Shown here one piece after another: positions 19,314 through 27,823 of a stretch of 64,000 nucleotides of DNA. The translations under genes were made by a program, and so were the position numbers. Positions within the stretch are counted from its first letter, which is position 1; each line of letters begins with the position of its first letter. Below the pieces are notes generated by a model, which was given only the letters and a program-made list of their open reading frames with translations, was not told the DNA's origin and did no database searches. The stretch is from JACJWR01 sp964474045 (GTDB lineage: Bacteria; Actinomycetota; Actinomycetes; S36-B12; UBA10799), in the NCBI GenBank assembly GCA_964474045.1, contig CAYYRC010000004.1, positions 86,904-150,903 on the forward strand, written 5' to 3'.

Positions 19314-19984
19314 CCTGCGGCCTCGATCCGGATGAGCCCGTAGTCGTAGCCGCGGCGGCGGTAGACCACCGAGTGCAGGCCCGAGTCGCTGTCCTGGAAA
19401 AGGTAGAAGTCGTGGCCCACCAGCTCCATCTGGGTCACGGCATCCTCGACCGTCATCGGCTCCGCGGCGTGGGTCTTCTCGCGCACCACGACCGGCCCGG
19501 CGGCGAACACCTCGGCGTCGGTGTCGTAGGCGTCGACCTCCACCGCTTCGGCATCGGCCTCGACCGCGCCAGCCCCGTCGCCGGCGGTGACGTCCTCTGC
19601 CGTCTGCCAGGGTTCGTTGCTCAGCGAGCCGCGGTGCGCGTGCCTGCCGCCGCGGTGCGGCCGATTGCGCTCGGCGTACCGGCGCAGCCGCTCGGTCAGC
19701 CTGTTGAAGGCCAGGTCGAAGGCCGAGTAGTGGTCCGTGGCGTAGGCCTCGGCCCGGATCACCGGTCCGCGCGAACGGCAGGTGAGCTCCACCTCGTAGG
19801 CGCGGTCGGCCAGACGCGGGTTGGTCTCCTTGGACACCTCGACGTCGACGCGGGCGATCGGGACGCCGAACTTGCCGACGCGGGCGAGCTTCTCGACGAC
19901 GTGGTCGCGGAAGCGGGTCGACAGATCGACGTGTCGACCGTGCACGACCACCTCGGTCTCGCTGTCGACGTGCTGCTGGCTCAT
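19310..19984 (-). CDS. hpf: Ribosome hibernation-promoting factor, long form
   Basis: A 224-residue long HPF that dimerises 70S ribosomes into inactive 100S particles. The N-terminal S30AE domain (about 8-105) reads EVVVHGRHVDLSTRFRDHV to LTERLRRYAER. A linker of about 65 residues is acidic and Ala-rich. The C-terminal dimerisation domain has KTHAAEPMTVEDAVTQMELV and HDFYLFQDSDSG. The frame begins at 20029, but the ATG at 19984 has GAGGAG 8 nt upstream. The stop codon overlaps the likely CTG start of the LuxR-type regulator. Confidence 0.94.
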   Translation of the reverse strand: MSQQHVDSETEVVVHGRHVDLSTRFRDHVVEKLARVGKFGVPIARVDVEVSKETNPRLADRAYEVELTCRSRGPVIRAEAYATDHYSAFDLAFNRLTERLRRYAERNRPHRGGRHAHRGSLSNEPWQTAEDVTAGDGAGAVEADAEAVEVDAYDTDAEVFAAGPVVVREKTHAAEPMTVEDAVTQMELVGHDFYLFQDSDSGLHSVVYRRRGYDYGLIRIEAAG

Positions 19985-20271
19985 CGGCGATCTCCTCTCT
20001 CTGAGGTCAGGACGGTGGTAGGCATCCACCCGGCCGACCTGGTCTTCGACCCCACACTCGCCTGCGTCGGGCGCTGTGTCCCTCTGCCGCGGGCACCTGA
20101 TCTGCAGGTCCCCACGTCGCAGGTCTTACTCCTAAGCCGCACCGTGATCGGACGACCACAAGTCGCCTTACGTGGGCCGTTTCGCCTGCGGCTGGCATCG
20201 GCTTGCCGCGTTCGGCGCAGGGGCCGAACGACGACGCAACCACGGACCCGGGCGGATGCCATAGACCAACG
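19985..20271. other. 287-base intergenic region upstream of hpf
   Basis: Between comF and hpf, both on the minus strand. It holds no convincing gene or RNA. It must carry the hpf promoter and leader; GAGGAG at the hpf end is the ribosome-binding site. I see no intrinsic terminator with a T-run. Confidence 0.6.
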
Positions 20272-20994
20272 CTATCGCGCCTGGGCGTGTTTGCTCAGCC
20301 TGTACTGCTGCGAATACCCAAGTGCCCTCGCCAGCACCACGGATGCCGCCGGCGGCGCCCCGCCCGCACGCAGGCAGGCCGCCGCCTCCCGCAGGCTCGC
20401 CCCCGTGGTGCTGACGTCGTCGATCACGATGACTGTCGCGGACCGAGCTCGCGTCACGGCGGGCGGTAGCCGCCGGGGGTCCAGGCGCCAGGCGCCCGTC
20501 AGGTTGCCCGCACGCTGCTGCGCGTCCAGGCCCTTCTGCGGGCGCCGCCGGCGCCGGGCCACCAGCACTGGCGCCACATACACACCGACGCTGCATCGAC
20601 TCGCCAGCCGCCCCAGCTCGACCATCGGCACCCGGTCGGGGTGCCTGGCGCTCGGCGGCACGGGCACGAGCAACAGCGGCGGCCGCCAGGCGCCAGCTTC
20701 CCGCAGCACCGCGGCGACCACCGCCAGGGCACGGGCGAAGAGGCGCGCCAGCGACTCCCGCAATGGGGGATGCTCGCGGCGCTTGTGCGCGAGGACCGCC
20801 GCCTGCAGCAACCCCTCGTAGGCCCCGCCGACCCCGACCAGCCCCACGTCCTCGGCCGCCGGGGCCAACTGGGGCCGCAGCTCCGCGAGCCCGCTGCTGC
20901 ACGCGCGGCACCAGCCCACGCCCGGCATGCCGCAGCCGGCGCAGTCGCGCGGCAGCACGACGTCGAGCCACTGCTCCCACCCCCTGAGCCCCAT
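20272..20994 (-). CDS. comF: ComF-family phosphoribosyltransferase-like protein
   Basis: A 240-residue double-zinc/PRTase protein. An N-terminal CAGCGMPGVGWCRAC motif binds zinc, and the C-terminal PRPP loop VIVIDDVSTTGAS is intact. ComF proteins act in DNA uptake or in replication/repair in various bacteria; the role in actinobacteria is unproven. The frame extends upstream to 21078, but ATG 20994 (MGLRGWEQWL) has AGGA 7 nt before it and matches the family N-terminus. The comF-hpf-secA order is that of mycobacteria, but no lpqB/mtrAB lies upstream. Confidence 0.88.
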   Translation of the reverse strand: MGLRGWEQWLDVVLPRDCAGCGMPGVGWCRACSSGLAELRPQLAPAAEDVGLVGVGGAYEGLLQAAVLAHKRREHPPLRESLARLFARALAVVAAVLREAGAWRPPLLLVPVPPSARHPDRVPMVELGRLASRCSVGVYVAPVLVARRRRRPQKGLDAQQRAGNLTGAWRLDPRRLPPAVTRARSATVIVIDDVSTTGASLREAAACLRAGGAPPAASVVLARALGYSQQYRLSKHAQAR

Positions 20995-21100
20995 GTGGGT
21001 ATCCTGCCCGGCGCCGCCGTGACCCGCCAGCACGGTTGCGCGCGCCTGTGGACCGGTTCGGCCGGCGATGCCGCACAATCATGGTCGGATCATCGGTGCA

Positions 21101-21127
21101 GCTGCCAACTGCCAACTGCCAGCTGCC
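21101..21127 (+). repeat. Short heptanucleotide tandem repeat
   Basis: gctgccaactgccaactgcc and the next seven bases repeat ctgcc[a/g][a/g]-type heptads four times, in the leader of the membrane-protein gene. Likely a slippage product. Confidence 0.5.
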
Positions 21128-21157
21128 GCCGACGCCCACCGCCCCGAGGAGCCTGAG

Positions 21158-22243
21158 ATGAGCGAGGACAACGACCCGGCGCCCGGCTGGTCCGAGCAGC
21201 AGCCGCCCCCCTACGGCGGCGACAGCGGGCGGCCGCAGCAGCCGGACCAGCCAGCCCAGCCAGCCCAGCCGGCTAGGTCATCATCGGGGGGCAACGCCTG
21301 GACACCCGCGCCCCCCGCCCCCAGGCCGGGCTCGGTGCCCCTGCACCCGCTGTCTGTGGGCGAGATGATCGCCGGGACCATCGACTACGTCCGGCGCGAC
21401 CCGAAGACCGTGATCGCCATCTCGGCCATCGTCGGCTTCGTGGCCGCCGCAGCTCAGCTGGTCGTCATGGCGTTCGGCGTCGAAGACGCCGCCCAGCTGC
21501 CCGCGGACCCGTCTGCCGTGACCCCCGAGGTGCTCTGGTCGGCGCTGTCCGGAGTGATCGTGACGGCACTCGTCACCTCGGCGCTGGCCGGTGTGCTCCA
21601 GGTGTTGGGCACCGGGATGCTGGCCCACGTGATGGGTCGATCCGTGATCGGCCAGCACACCTCGATCGGGCAGGCCTGGCGGCTGATCAAGCCGCAGGCC
21701 CTGCGGCTGATCGGCGCCACCATCCTCGTGAGCGTGATCGTCGCCCTGGCGCTGGTACTGCCGCTGCTGCCCGGCGCGCTGCTGCTGGGCGCGGGGGCGT
21801 CGTCCGCGGGCGGTCTCGCGCTTTTCGCCGGCGGCCTCGTGGCGCTCGTGCTCTCGGTGTGGGCCTCGATCGGCCTGGTCCTGACGACGCCGGCGCTGGC
21901 GCTGGAGGATGCGGGCGCGCTGCACGCGCTGAAGCGTTCCTGGCACCTGGTGAAGGGTGCCTTCTGGCGCACGCTGGGCATCGTTCTGCTGGGGACGATC
22001 GTGGGCCAGGCGATCGGCAGCGTGGCTGCGGCGCCGTTCAGCTTGATCGGCGGCGTCGGCGCGGAGTTGACCACGGTCAGCGTATTCGCCCTGGCCATGG
22101 CGGGCCTGGTGAGCGTGCTCGTGGCGCTGCCCTTCGTGGCGGGCGTCATCACGCTGGTCTACATCGACCGCCGGATCCGGACCGAGAATCTGGCCGCCGT
22201 GCTGCTGGCATCGTCCCAGAGCGTCGAGGACGAGACCGCCTAG
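21158..22243 (+). CDS. Polytopic membrane protein of the glycerophosphodiesterase-membrane-domain type
   Basis: A 361-residue protein. The first 85 residues are Pro/Gln-rich and disordered (PAQPAQPAR). After VGEMIAGTIDYVRRDPKTVIAI come about six long hydrophobic helices (108-130, 155-180, 210-245, 255-275, 290-320, 325-345) and TPALALEDAGALHALKRSWHLVKGAFWRTLGIVL, written here in part, which resembles the membrane domain often found beside glycerophosphoryl diester phosphodiesterases. No catalytic phosphodiesterase domain is present. ATG 21158 has GAGGAG upstream. It diverges from comF and converges with the aldo/keto reductase, overlapping stops by 4 nt. Function unknown. Confidence 0.7.
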   Translation: MSEDNDPAPGWSEQQPPPYGGDSGRPQQPDQPAQPAQPARSSSGGNAWTPAPPAPRPGSVPLHPLSVGEMIAGTIDYVRRDPKTVIAISAIVGFVAAAAQLVVMAFGVEDAAQLPADPSAVTPEVLWSALSGVIVTALVTSALAGVLQVLGTGMLAHVMGRSVIGQHTSIGQAWRLIKPQALRLIGATILVSVIVALALVLPLLPGALLLGAGASSAGGLALFAGGLVALVLSVWASIGLVLTTPALALEDAGALHALKRSWHLVKGAFWRTLGIVLLGTIVGQAIGSVAAAPFSLIGGVGAELTTVSVFALAMAGLVSVLVALPFVAGVITLVYIDRRIRTENLAAVLLASSQSVEDETA

Positions 22244-23265
22244 CCCATCGCGGAGGCGCGCCAGAGGTCGATCCCGCCCTCTTGGGCGAAGGCATCGATG
22301 GCCGAAAGCTCGTCGGCGGCGAAGTTCAGGCGGTCCAGCGCGGCCACGTTGGCGCGCAGCTGCGCGACGCTGCTCGCGCCGATGACCAGCGAAGTGACCC
22401 GCGGATCGCGCAACGCCCAGGCCAGCGCCAGCTGCGCCAGGGACTGCCCGCGCGCGGCGGCGATGTCGTTCAGCCCCCGCAGCCGGTCGACGTTGTCGGC
22501 GCTGATCAGGTCAGGGGACAGCGACGTTCCGGCGGCGGCGCGGGAGTCGGCGGGGATGCCGTCCAGGTACTTGTCGGTGAGCATCCCCTGGGCCAGGGGC
22601 GAGAACGCGATGGCACCCACGCCGTTGTCCGCCAGCACGTCCAGCAGCCCCTCGGACTCTATCCATCGGTTGAGCATGGAGTAGGACGGCTGGTGGATGA
22701 GCAGCGGCGTGCCCAGGTCCCGCAGTATCTGGATCGCCTCCAGGGTGCGGGCGGGACCGTACGAGGAGATGCCCGCGTAGAGCGCCCGCCCTGAGCGGAC
22801 GGCGGTGTCCAGCGCCCCCATCGTCTCGGCCAGCGGCGTGACCGGATCGAACCTGTGGCTGTAGAAGATGTCGACGTAGTCCAGGCCGAGCCGGGCGAGG
22901 CTCTGGTCGAGGCTGGCCAGCAGGTACTTTCGCGATCCCAAGTCGCCGTAGGGCCCCGGCCACATATCCCATCCGGCCTTGCTCGAGATGATGAGCTCGT
23001 CGCGATGCGCGGCCAGATCTTCCCGCAGGATGCGCCCCACGTTGCGCTCGGCGGCGCCGTAGGGCGGCCCGTAGTTGTTGGCCAGGTCGATGTGGGTGAT
23101 GCCCAGGTCGAACGCCGTCAGGATGATGTCGCGCTGGACTGCCAGCGGACGGTCGTCGCCGAAGTTGTGCCAGCAGCCCAGGGAGAGCAGCGGCAGGTCG
23201 ATGCCGCTGCGGCCGCAGCGGCGGTACGCCATGGTGTCGTAACGATCGGCTGCTGGGGTGTGCAT
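22240..23265 (-). CDS. Aldo/keto reductase (YghZ / glyceraldehyde-3-phosphate reductase type)
   Basis: A 341-residue NADPH-dependent TIM-barrel reductase. The catalytic tetrad can be placed: D in THIDLANNYG with Y a few residues later, K in ISSKAGWDMW and H in FYSHRFDP. The insert GPPYGAAERNVGRIL and SSKAGWDMWPGPYGD are specific for the YghZ (AKR14) group, which reduces L-glyceraldehyde 3-phosphate and methylglyoxal. The C-terminal cofactor segment is VIGASSVAQLRANVAAL. The physiological substrate is a guess from the subgroup. Confidence 0.9.
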   Translation of the reverse strand: MHTPAADRYDTMAYRRCGRSGIDLPLLSLGCWHNFGDDRPLAVQRDIILTAFDLGITHIDLANNYGPPYGAAERNVGRILREDLAAHRDELIISSKAGWDMWPGPYGDLGSRKYLLASLDQSLARLGLDYVDIFYSHRFDPVTPLAETMGALDTAVRSGRALYAGISSYGPARTLEAIQILRDLGTPLLIHQPSYSMLNRWIESEGLLDVLADNGVGAIAFSPLAQGMLTDKYLDGIPADSRAAAGTSLSPDLISADNVDRLRGLNDIAAARGQSLAQLALAWALRDPRVTSLVIGASSVAQLRANVAALDRLNFAADELSAIDAFAQEGGIDLWRASAMG

Positions 23266-23332
23266 CGGCTGTCCCGTCCTCGATGTCGGCTGCTGCGGCT
23301 CCAGTGCAGCGCATCGACCGGCCTGAGGCCAG

Positions 23333-24178
23333 TCAGGACATCAGCACGAGCGCGATGGCGGCGGGGATGTTGTTGACCATGTGCGCGACGATCGGCACGG
23401 TCAGGCTGCGTTGCTGGTAGCGCGCGAAGGCGAGCACCAGCCCCGTGCTCATCAGCAGCGGGATGCGGATCGGCTCGAAGTGGAACAGCGCGAAGATGCC
23501 ACCGGACACCAGGATCGTGAACCAGATGGGCATTCCGCGCTTGGCCAAGGAGCCGAACAGCAGGCCTCGGAACGCCAACTCCTCCACGATCGGGGCCCCC
23601 ACGCCCACCAGGACCGCGAAGGCGATGAGCGCAGGCACGGAGTCCATGTCGCCCGCCAGCTCACCGGCGGCCGAGTCGAAGTCGCCGAAGATCGCCGAGG
23701 TCCCCAAGGCGATCACCGCGGCCAGGCCCAGCGCCGCCAGCCCGTAGACCAGGCCCCAGACCAGATCCATCCAGCGCCGGGTGAGGCCGAAGTCGATGAC
23801 GGGGCCGTTGCCCTTCCACCAGGACACCAGCAGCGGCCAGCCGGCTAGGCCGATCCAAGGCATGGTCAGGGCCACCAGGATCGAGGCTGGCAGCTTGAGC
23901 TCCTCGTCGCCGAAGAGCACGACGGCCATGAGCGCCGAGACCAGCGAGAAGAAGAACCACAGCCCCAGCGTGATGAGAACATCCGGGAAGCCCCAGCCGG
24001 CGGCCTTCACCGGGCGTCCCTGCTCGACCGCCTGCACCAGGGTGGCCGGCGCGCCCGGGTAGAGCAGCGGGTGCTGCACCGGGGTCGGTGGCGGTGGTAC
24101 GTACGGCGGCTGCCACTGCGGCTGCTGCTGCGGCGGCCACTGCGGCGCGGCGTAAGGGTTGACCGGGGGCTCGTTCAT
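23333..24178 (-). CDS. CPBP-family intramembrane metalloprotease (CAAX-protease-like)
   Basis: A 281-residue membrane protein. The N-terminal 60 residues are Pro/Gln-rich and cytosolic. All three CPBP motifs are present: EELAFRG (EExxxR), FALFHFE (FxxxH) and HMVNNIPA (HxxxN), in about seven or eight transmembrane helices. The family includes Rce1-like prenyl-protein proteases and bacteriocin-immunity proteins; the substrate is unknown. ATG 24178 is preferred over 24217, which lies inside the ahcY terminator. A second, unrelated CPBP gene is at 37759-38472. Confidence 0.85.
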   Translation of the reverse strand: MNEPPVNPYAAPQWPPQQQPQWQPPYVPPPPTPVQHPLLYPGAPATLVQAVEQGRPVKAAGWGFPDVLITLGLWFFFSLVSALMAVVLFGDEELKLPASILVALTMPWIGLAGWPLLVSWWKGNGPVIDFGLTRRWMDLVWGLVYGLAALGLAAVIALGTSAIFGDFDSAAGELAGDMDSVPALIAFAVLVGVGAPIVEELAFRGLLFGSLAKRGMPIWFTILVSGGIFALFHFEPIRIPLLMSTGLVLAFARYQQRSLTVPIVAHMVNNIPAAIALVLMS

Positions 24179-24204
24179 GGGACCAAGGTAGCCCGCAGGC
24201 AAAG

Positions 24205-24239
24205 ACCGGCCCGGCATCCGAGTCGGATGCCGGGCCGGT
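24205..24239 (-). terminator. Intrinsic terminator downstream of ahcY
   Basis: Perfect 16-bp stem: accggcccggcatccg (24205-24220) and cggatgccgggccggt (24224-24239) around a 3-nt loop. It starts 17 nt after the ahcY stop. On the minus strand it is followed by CTTTGCC, a weak T-tract, as is usual in high-GC bacteria. Confidence 0.85.
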
Positions 24240-24256
24240 GAGGTGCTGGTCCTAGC

Positions 24257-25684
24257 TCAGTAGCGGTAGTGGTCGGGCTTGTAGGGACCCTCCACCGGGA
24301 TGCCCAGGTACTCGGCCTGAGTCTTGGTGAGCTCGCTCAGGCCGATGCCCAGGGCGTCCAGGTGCAGTCGGGCGACCTCCTCGTCGAGGTGCTTGGGCAG
24401 CACGTAGACGCCCACCGGGTACTCCTCGGGCTTCGTGAACAGCTCGATCTGCGCCAACACCTGGTTGGTGAAGGAGTTGCTCATGACGAACGAGGGGTGG
24501 CCGGTGGCGTTGCCCAGGTTGAGCAGCCGGCCCTCGCTGAGCACGATGATCGAGTGACCGTCGGGGAAGGTCCACTCGTCCACCTGCGGCTTGATGTTGT
24601 GCTTCTCGACGCCGGGCAGGCGGGACAGGCCCGCCATATCGATCTCGTTGTCGAAGTGACCGATGTTGCCCAGAATGGCCTTGTCCTTCATGCGCGACAT
24701 CTGGTCGGCCGTGACGACATCCACACAGCCGGTGGCGGTGATCACCAGGTCAGCCGTCTCGATCGCGTCGTCCAGCGTTGACACCTGGTAGCCGTCCATC
24801 GACGCCTGCAGCGCGCAGATCGGGTCGATCTCGGTGACGATGACGCGCGCGCCCTGGCCCCGCAGCGACTCGGCGCAGCCCTTGCCGACATCGCCGTAGC
24901 CGCAGACCACCGCGGTCTTGCCCGCGAGCAGCACGTCGGTGGCGCGGTTGATCCCGTCCACCAGCGAGTGCCGACAGCCGTACTTGTTGTCGAACTTGCT
25001 CTTGGTCACCGAGTCGTTGACGTTGATGGCCGGGAAGAGCAGCTCGCCGCCGCGCATCATCTCGTACAGGCGGTGGACGCCGGTGGTGGTCTCCTCGGTC
25101 ACGCCCAGGATCGGCTCGGCGATAGTGGTCCAGCGCTTGGGGTCCTCGGCCAGGGACTCGGCGAGCACGCCGAGCACCACGTCGAACTCGGAGCCGTCGC
25201 CGGTCTGCGCCGGGACGAAGCCGGCAGCCTCGAACTCGACGCCCTTGTGCACCAGCAGCGTGGCGTCGCCCCCGTCGTCCAGAATCATGTTGGCGCGCTC
25301 GCCCTCAGGCCAGCGCAGCGCCTGAACCGTGCACCACCAGTACTCCTCTAGGGTCTCGCCCTTCCAGGCGAAGACCGGCACACCCTTGGGGTCTTCCGGC
25401 GTGCCGTCCGGGCCGACGACGACGGCCGCCGCGGCCTCGTCCTGGGTCGAGAAGATGTTGCAGGACGCCCAGCGCACGTCGGCGCCGAGGGCGACGAGCG
25501 TCTCGATCAGCACCGCCGTCTGGACGGTCATGTGCAGCGAGCCGGTGATCCGCGCGCCGGCGAGCGGCTTGCTGTCGCCGAAGTTGGCGCGCATGGCCAT
25601 GAGGCCCGGCATCTCGTGCTCGGCGAGCCGGATCTGGTCCCGGCCGGCTGGGGCGAGGGAAAGGTCAGCGACCTTGAAATCCAC
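24257..25684 (-). CDS. ahcY: Adenosylhomocysteinase
   Basis: Reversibly splits S-adenosylhomocysteine to adenosine and homocysteine, relieving product inhibition of methyltransferases. The 475-residue protein includes the actinobacterial insert (GDGSEFDVVLGVLAESL). NAD binding is at VVCGYGDVGKG (GYGDVGKG 262-269). NDSVTKSKFDNKYGCRHS is the substrate/NAD region, and the C-terminus KPDHYRY is the conserved tail closing the neighbouring active site. The GTG at 25684 has AGGAGG 5 nt upstream; the longer frame to 25717 lacks one. It is preceded by a 13-bp inverted repeat and followed by a strong terminator. Confidence 0.96.
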   Translation of the reverse strand: MDFKVADLSLAPAGRDQIRLAEHEMPGLMAMRANFGDSKPLAGARITGSLHMTVQTAVLIETLVALGADVRWASCNIFSTQDEAAAAVVVGPDGTPEDPKGVPVFAWKGETLEEYWWCTVQALRWPEGERANMILDDGGDATLLVHKGVEFEAAGFVPAQTGDGSEFDVVLGVLAESLAEDPKRWTTIAEPILGVTEETTTGVHRLYEMMRGGELLFPAINVNDSVTKSKFDNKYGCRHSLVDGINRATDVLLAGKTAVVCGYGDVGKGCAESLRGQGARVIVTEIDPICALQASMDGYQVSTLDDAIETADLVITATGCVDVVTADQMSRMKDKAILGNIGHFDNEIDMAGLSRLPGVEKHNIKPQVDEWTFPDGHSIIVLSEGRLLNLGNATGHPSFVMSNSFTNQVLAQIELFTKPEEYPVGVYVLPKHLDEEVARLHLDALGIGLSELTKTQAEYLGIPVEGPYKPDHYRY

Positions 25685-25744
25685 GTAATCCTCCTGAGGA
25701 AACGACAAAGGGGTCATCGCGGGCTGGAGGCTTCCGTGCCGCTG

Positions 25745-25777
25745 GGCGCAATTCTCGCACGATCCGAGAATTGCGCC
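25745..25777 (-). repeat. Perfect 13-bp inverted repeat between the CDF gene and ahcY
   Basis: Arms ggcgcaattctcg (25745-25757) and cgagaattgcgcc (25765-25777), loop 7 nt. The repeat begins at the stop codon of the CDF transporter and lies 61 nt before the ahcY start. No T-run follows on the minus strand. It is either a terminator of the mannose operon or an operator for ahcY. Confidence 0.7.
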
Positions 25778-26733
25778 TACTCCGCCGCTCCCGGCACAAC
25801 TCCCGGCCCGTCGGCCGGTGCGTCGGAGCGGTAGATGTCGGGCTCGATGAAGATGTGCACGGCCGTGGGGACCGCCCTGCGGATCGCCGCCTCGGCCTCG
25901 TCGATACCAGCGGCGATCTGCGCCCCGGTATCGGTCTCTGCGACGCCGATCTTCGCGGCGACCAACAGCTCGTCGGGCCCGGTATGCAGCGTCTTGAGGT
26001 AGATCACACTCTCCACCAGCGGCGACGCAGCCAGCGCCTGCTCGATCGCGCGCTGCTCCTCGGGCAGCGCGGACTCGCCCACCAGCATGCTCGTCATCTC
26101 CAGCACGAGGAACACGGCGATGACCACCAGCAGGCTGCCGACCGCGATCGCTCCCATCGCGTCCCAGCGGCTGTCCCCCGTGATGGCGGCCATGCCGACG
26201 CCGATCAGCGCGAACAGCAGGCCGACGAGCGCCCCGGAGTCCTCCAACAGCACGACCGGCAACTCGGGCTGGCGCACCCGGCGCACGTAGGCGGGCAGCG
26301 AACGGTCACCGCGAGCCTTCTTGGACTCCTTCATGGCGGTGCGGAACGAATAGCCCTCGAGCAGGATCGCGATGATCAGCACCGCTATCGCAACAGGCAG
26401 ATCGTGCAGCTCCTCCTTGTGCTCCAGCTTGTGGATGCCCTCGTACAGCGAGAACACCCCGCCGACGAGGAAGAGCACGATGGCCACCACGAAGGCGTAC
26501 ACGTAGCGGATGCGCGAGTAGCCGAACTGGTGCTTACCGCTGGCCCCCTTCTTGGCGCGCTTGCCGCCGATGAGCAGCAGCACCTGGTTGCCGGAGTCGG
26601 CGACGGAGTGGATGCCCTCGGAGAGCATCGACGACGAGCCGGTGATGAAGAAGGCGACGAACTTGGCCACGGCGATGCCCAGGTTGGCGCCGAGCGCCGC
26701 GACGATCGCCTTGTTGCCGCCCTCAGTGCTCAT
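25777..26733 (-). CDS. Cation diffusion facilitator (CDF) family transporter
   Basis: A 318-residue divalent-metal/proton antiporter with six transmembrane helices. Metal-site motifs are SEGIHSVADSGNQ (HxxxD, helix 2) and LLEDSGALVGLL (helix 5). The cytosolic C-terminal domain (about 225-300) has the ferredoxin-like fold (VESVIYLKTLHTGPDELLVAAK). Ion unknown: Zn, Mn, Fe or Co. ATG 26733 follows GGGGGTG and lies 1 nt after the manA stop, so it is translated from the mannose operon transcript. A metal exporter in this position is unusual; manA itself is a zinc enzyme. Confidence 0.85.
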   Translation of the reverse strand: MSTEGGNKAIVAALGANLGIAVAKFVAFFITGSSSMLSEGIHSVADSGNQVLLLIGGKRAKKGASGKHQFGYSRIRYVYAFVVAIVLFLVGGVFSLYEGIHKLEHKEELHDLPVAIAVLIIAILLEGYSFRTAMKESKKARGDRSLPAYVRRVRQPELPVVLLEDSGALVGLLFALIGVGMAAITGDSRWDAMGAIAVGSLLVVIAVFLVLEMTSMLVGESALPEEQRAIEQALAASPLVESVIYLKTLHTGPDELLVAAKIGVAETDTGAQIAAGIDEAEAAIRRAVPTAVHIFIEPDIYRSDAPADGPGVVPGAAE

Positions 26734-26734
26734 G

Positions 26735-27823
26735 TCACCCCCTGGTCTCGACGACGGCTGCCGAACCGTCGGCCTCAATCTGGGCATCCGGCTCGTCCGC
26801 CAGGATGGCGCACCCCTGCCCCTGTTGCAGCGTCAGCGCCTCGTCGCCGCAGATGATCGTCGTCTCACCGGCGATGCAGACCACGCAGCGGTAGCCGCCC
26901 GAGCGGGCAACCAGGTCAGACGATCGCAGGAACTCCGCTGCGAACGGCGCCGAGTAGGGCCGGTACGAGGTCATGACGGGATGTCCGTGGTCCATCTGCA
27001 CGTCGGCACCCAGGAAATGCGGCTCACCCTCGTCCCGAAGGGCCACGATGGCCTCGTCCACCGCGATGCGCTTGCTGGTGAGCCCCAGTCGCAGGACGTT
27101 GTCCGACGAGGTCATGATCTCGATCCCGAAACCCTCCGCGTAGGCGTGCACGCCGCCGGCGGGCATGTACACGGCGGCCCCCGCCTCCAGCCGCCGGTGG
27201 CCCAGCAGCAGCAGGACGAGCAGACCGGCGTCCCCCGGGAACTCCCGCGCCGCCAAGGCCAGCGACGCGGTCTCGTAGGAGTCCAGGCCCAGGTCGGCTG
27301 CCCGCTCCAGAACCCGCCCGATATCGTTCTGCACCCGCTCGGGGCCGACTGCAAGAATCTTCGGCAGGGCCGCCTGCGGATTCTCGGCGCGGACGTCGTC
27401 GGCCGCCCCGGTCAGCTCCGGGTCGGCTGCCGCCAGCAGTTGCGCCGCGTGCTCAGCGTCGCGCCAGCCGGCGAAGACCGCGAAGGGCTCGAGGGCCACC
27501 AGCATCTCGATCTTGGCGCGGTCGTCGGCCACCAGGTCGGATCCGGCTGCGAACAGCGCGGCGGCGAGGTCGGCCGGGGGGTGCAGCTGGATGGACAGCG
27601 GCCTGGCCGCGGCGAGCAGCTTGACCAGCAGCGCCACCTCCCCCGGCGCGGTGGCGTCGGCGAGGCTGCCGGGCGCGTCCCGCAGCGGCGAGGGCCCGTT
27701 GGGGTGGGCGCCGAACCAGAGCTCGGCCTGTGGACCTTGCCCGGCGGGCGCCGTCAGCCAGGGGTTCAGACCGCCGGGGACGCCCCAGTCGTAGGTCTGC
27801 AGGTACCCGGTGATGGGGATCAT
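26735..27823 (-). CDS. manA: Mannose-6-phosphate isomerase, class I
   Basis: Interconverts fructose 6-phosphate and mannose 6-phosphate, feeding GDP-mannose synthesis. The 362-residue protein shows the type I cupin: AELWFGAHPNGPS, LSIQLHPP (zinc ligands Q and H), then PAGGVHAYAEGFGIEIMTSSDN, shown only in part, and LRLGLTSKRI. Its ATG overlaps the stop of the SIS gene (TGATG). With manB and manC in the same neighbourhood the route from fructose 6-phosphate to an activated mannose is complete. Confidence 0.92.
   Translation of the reverse strand: MIPITGYLQTYDWGVPGGLNPWLTAPAGQGPQAELWFGAHPNGPSPLRDAPGSLADATAPGEVALLVKLLAAARPLSIQLHPPADLAAALFAAGSDLVADDRAKIEMLVALEPFAVFAGWRDAEHAAQLLAAADPELTGAADDVRAENPQAALPKILAVGPERVQNDIGRVLERAADLGLDSYETASLALAAREFPGDAGLLVLLLLGHRRLEAGAAVYMPAGGVHAYAEGFGIEIMTSSDNVLRLGLTSKRIAVDEAIVALRDEGEPHFLGADVQMDHGHPVMTSYRPYSAPFAAEFLRSSDLVARSGGYRCVVCIAGETTIICGDEALTLQQGQGCAILADEPDAQIEADGSAAVVETRG

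Noticed and set aside
21101..21127. Possible CRISPR or regulatory repeat array
   Set aside because: Heptamers without spacers and only four units; simple slippage repeat.
25685..25780. SAH riboswitch upstream of ahcY
   Set aside because: I looked for the conserved core and saw only a simple 13-bp inverted repeat plus a Shine-Dalgarno sequence.
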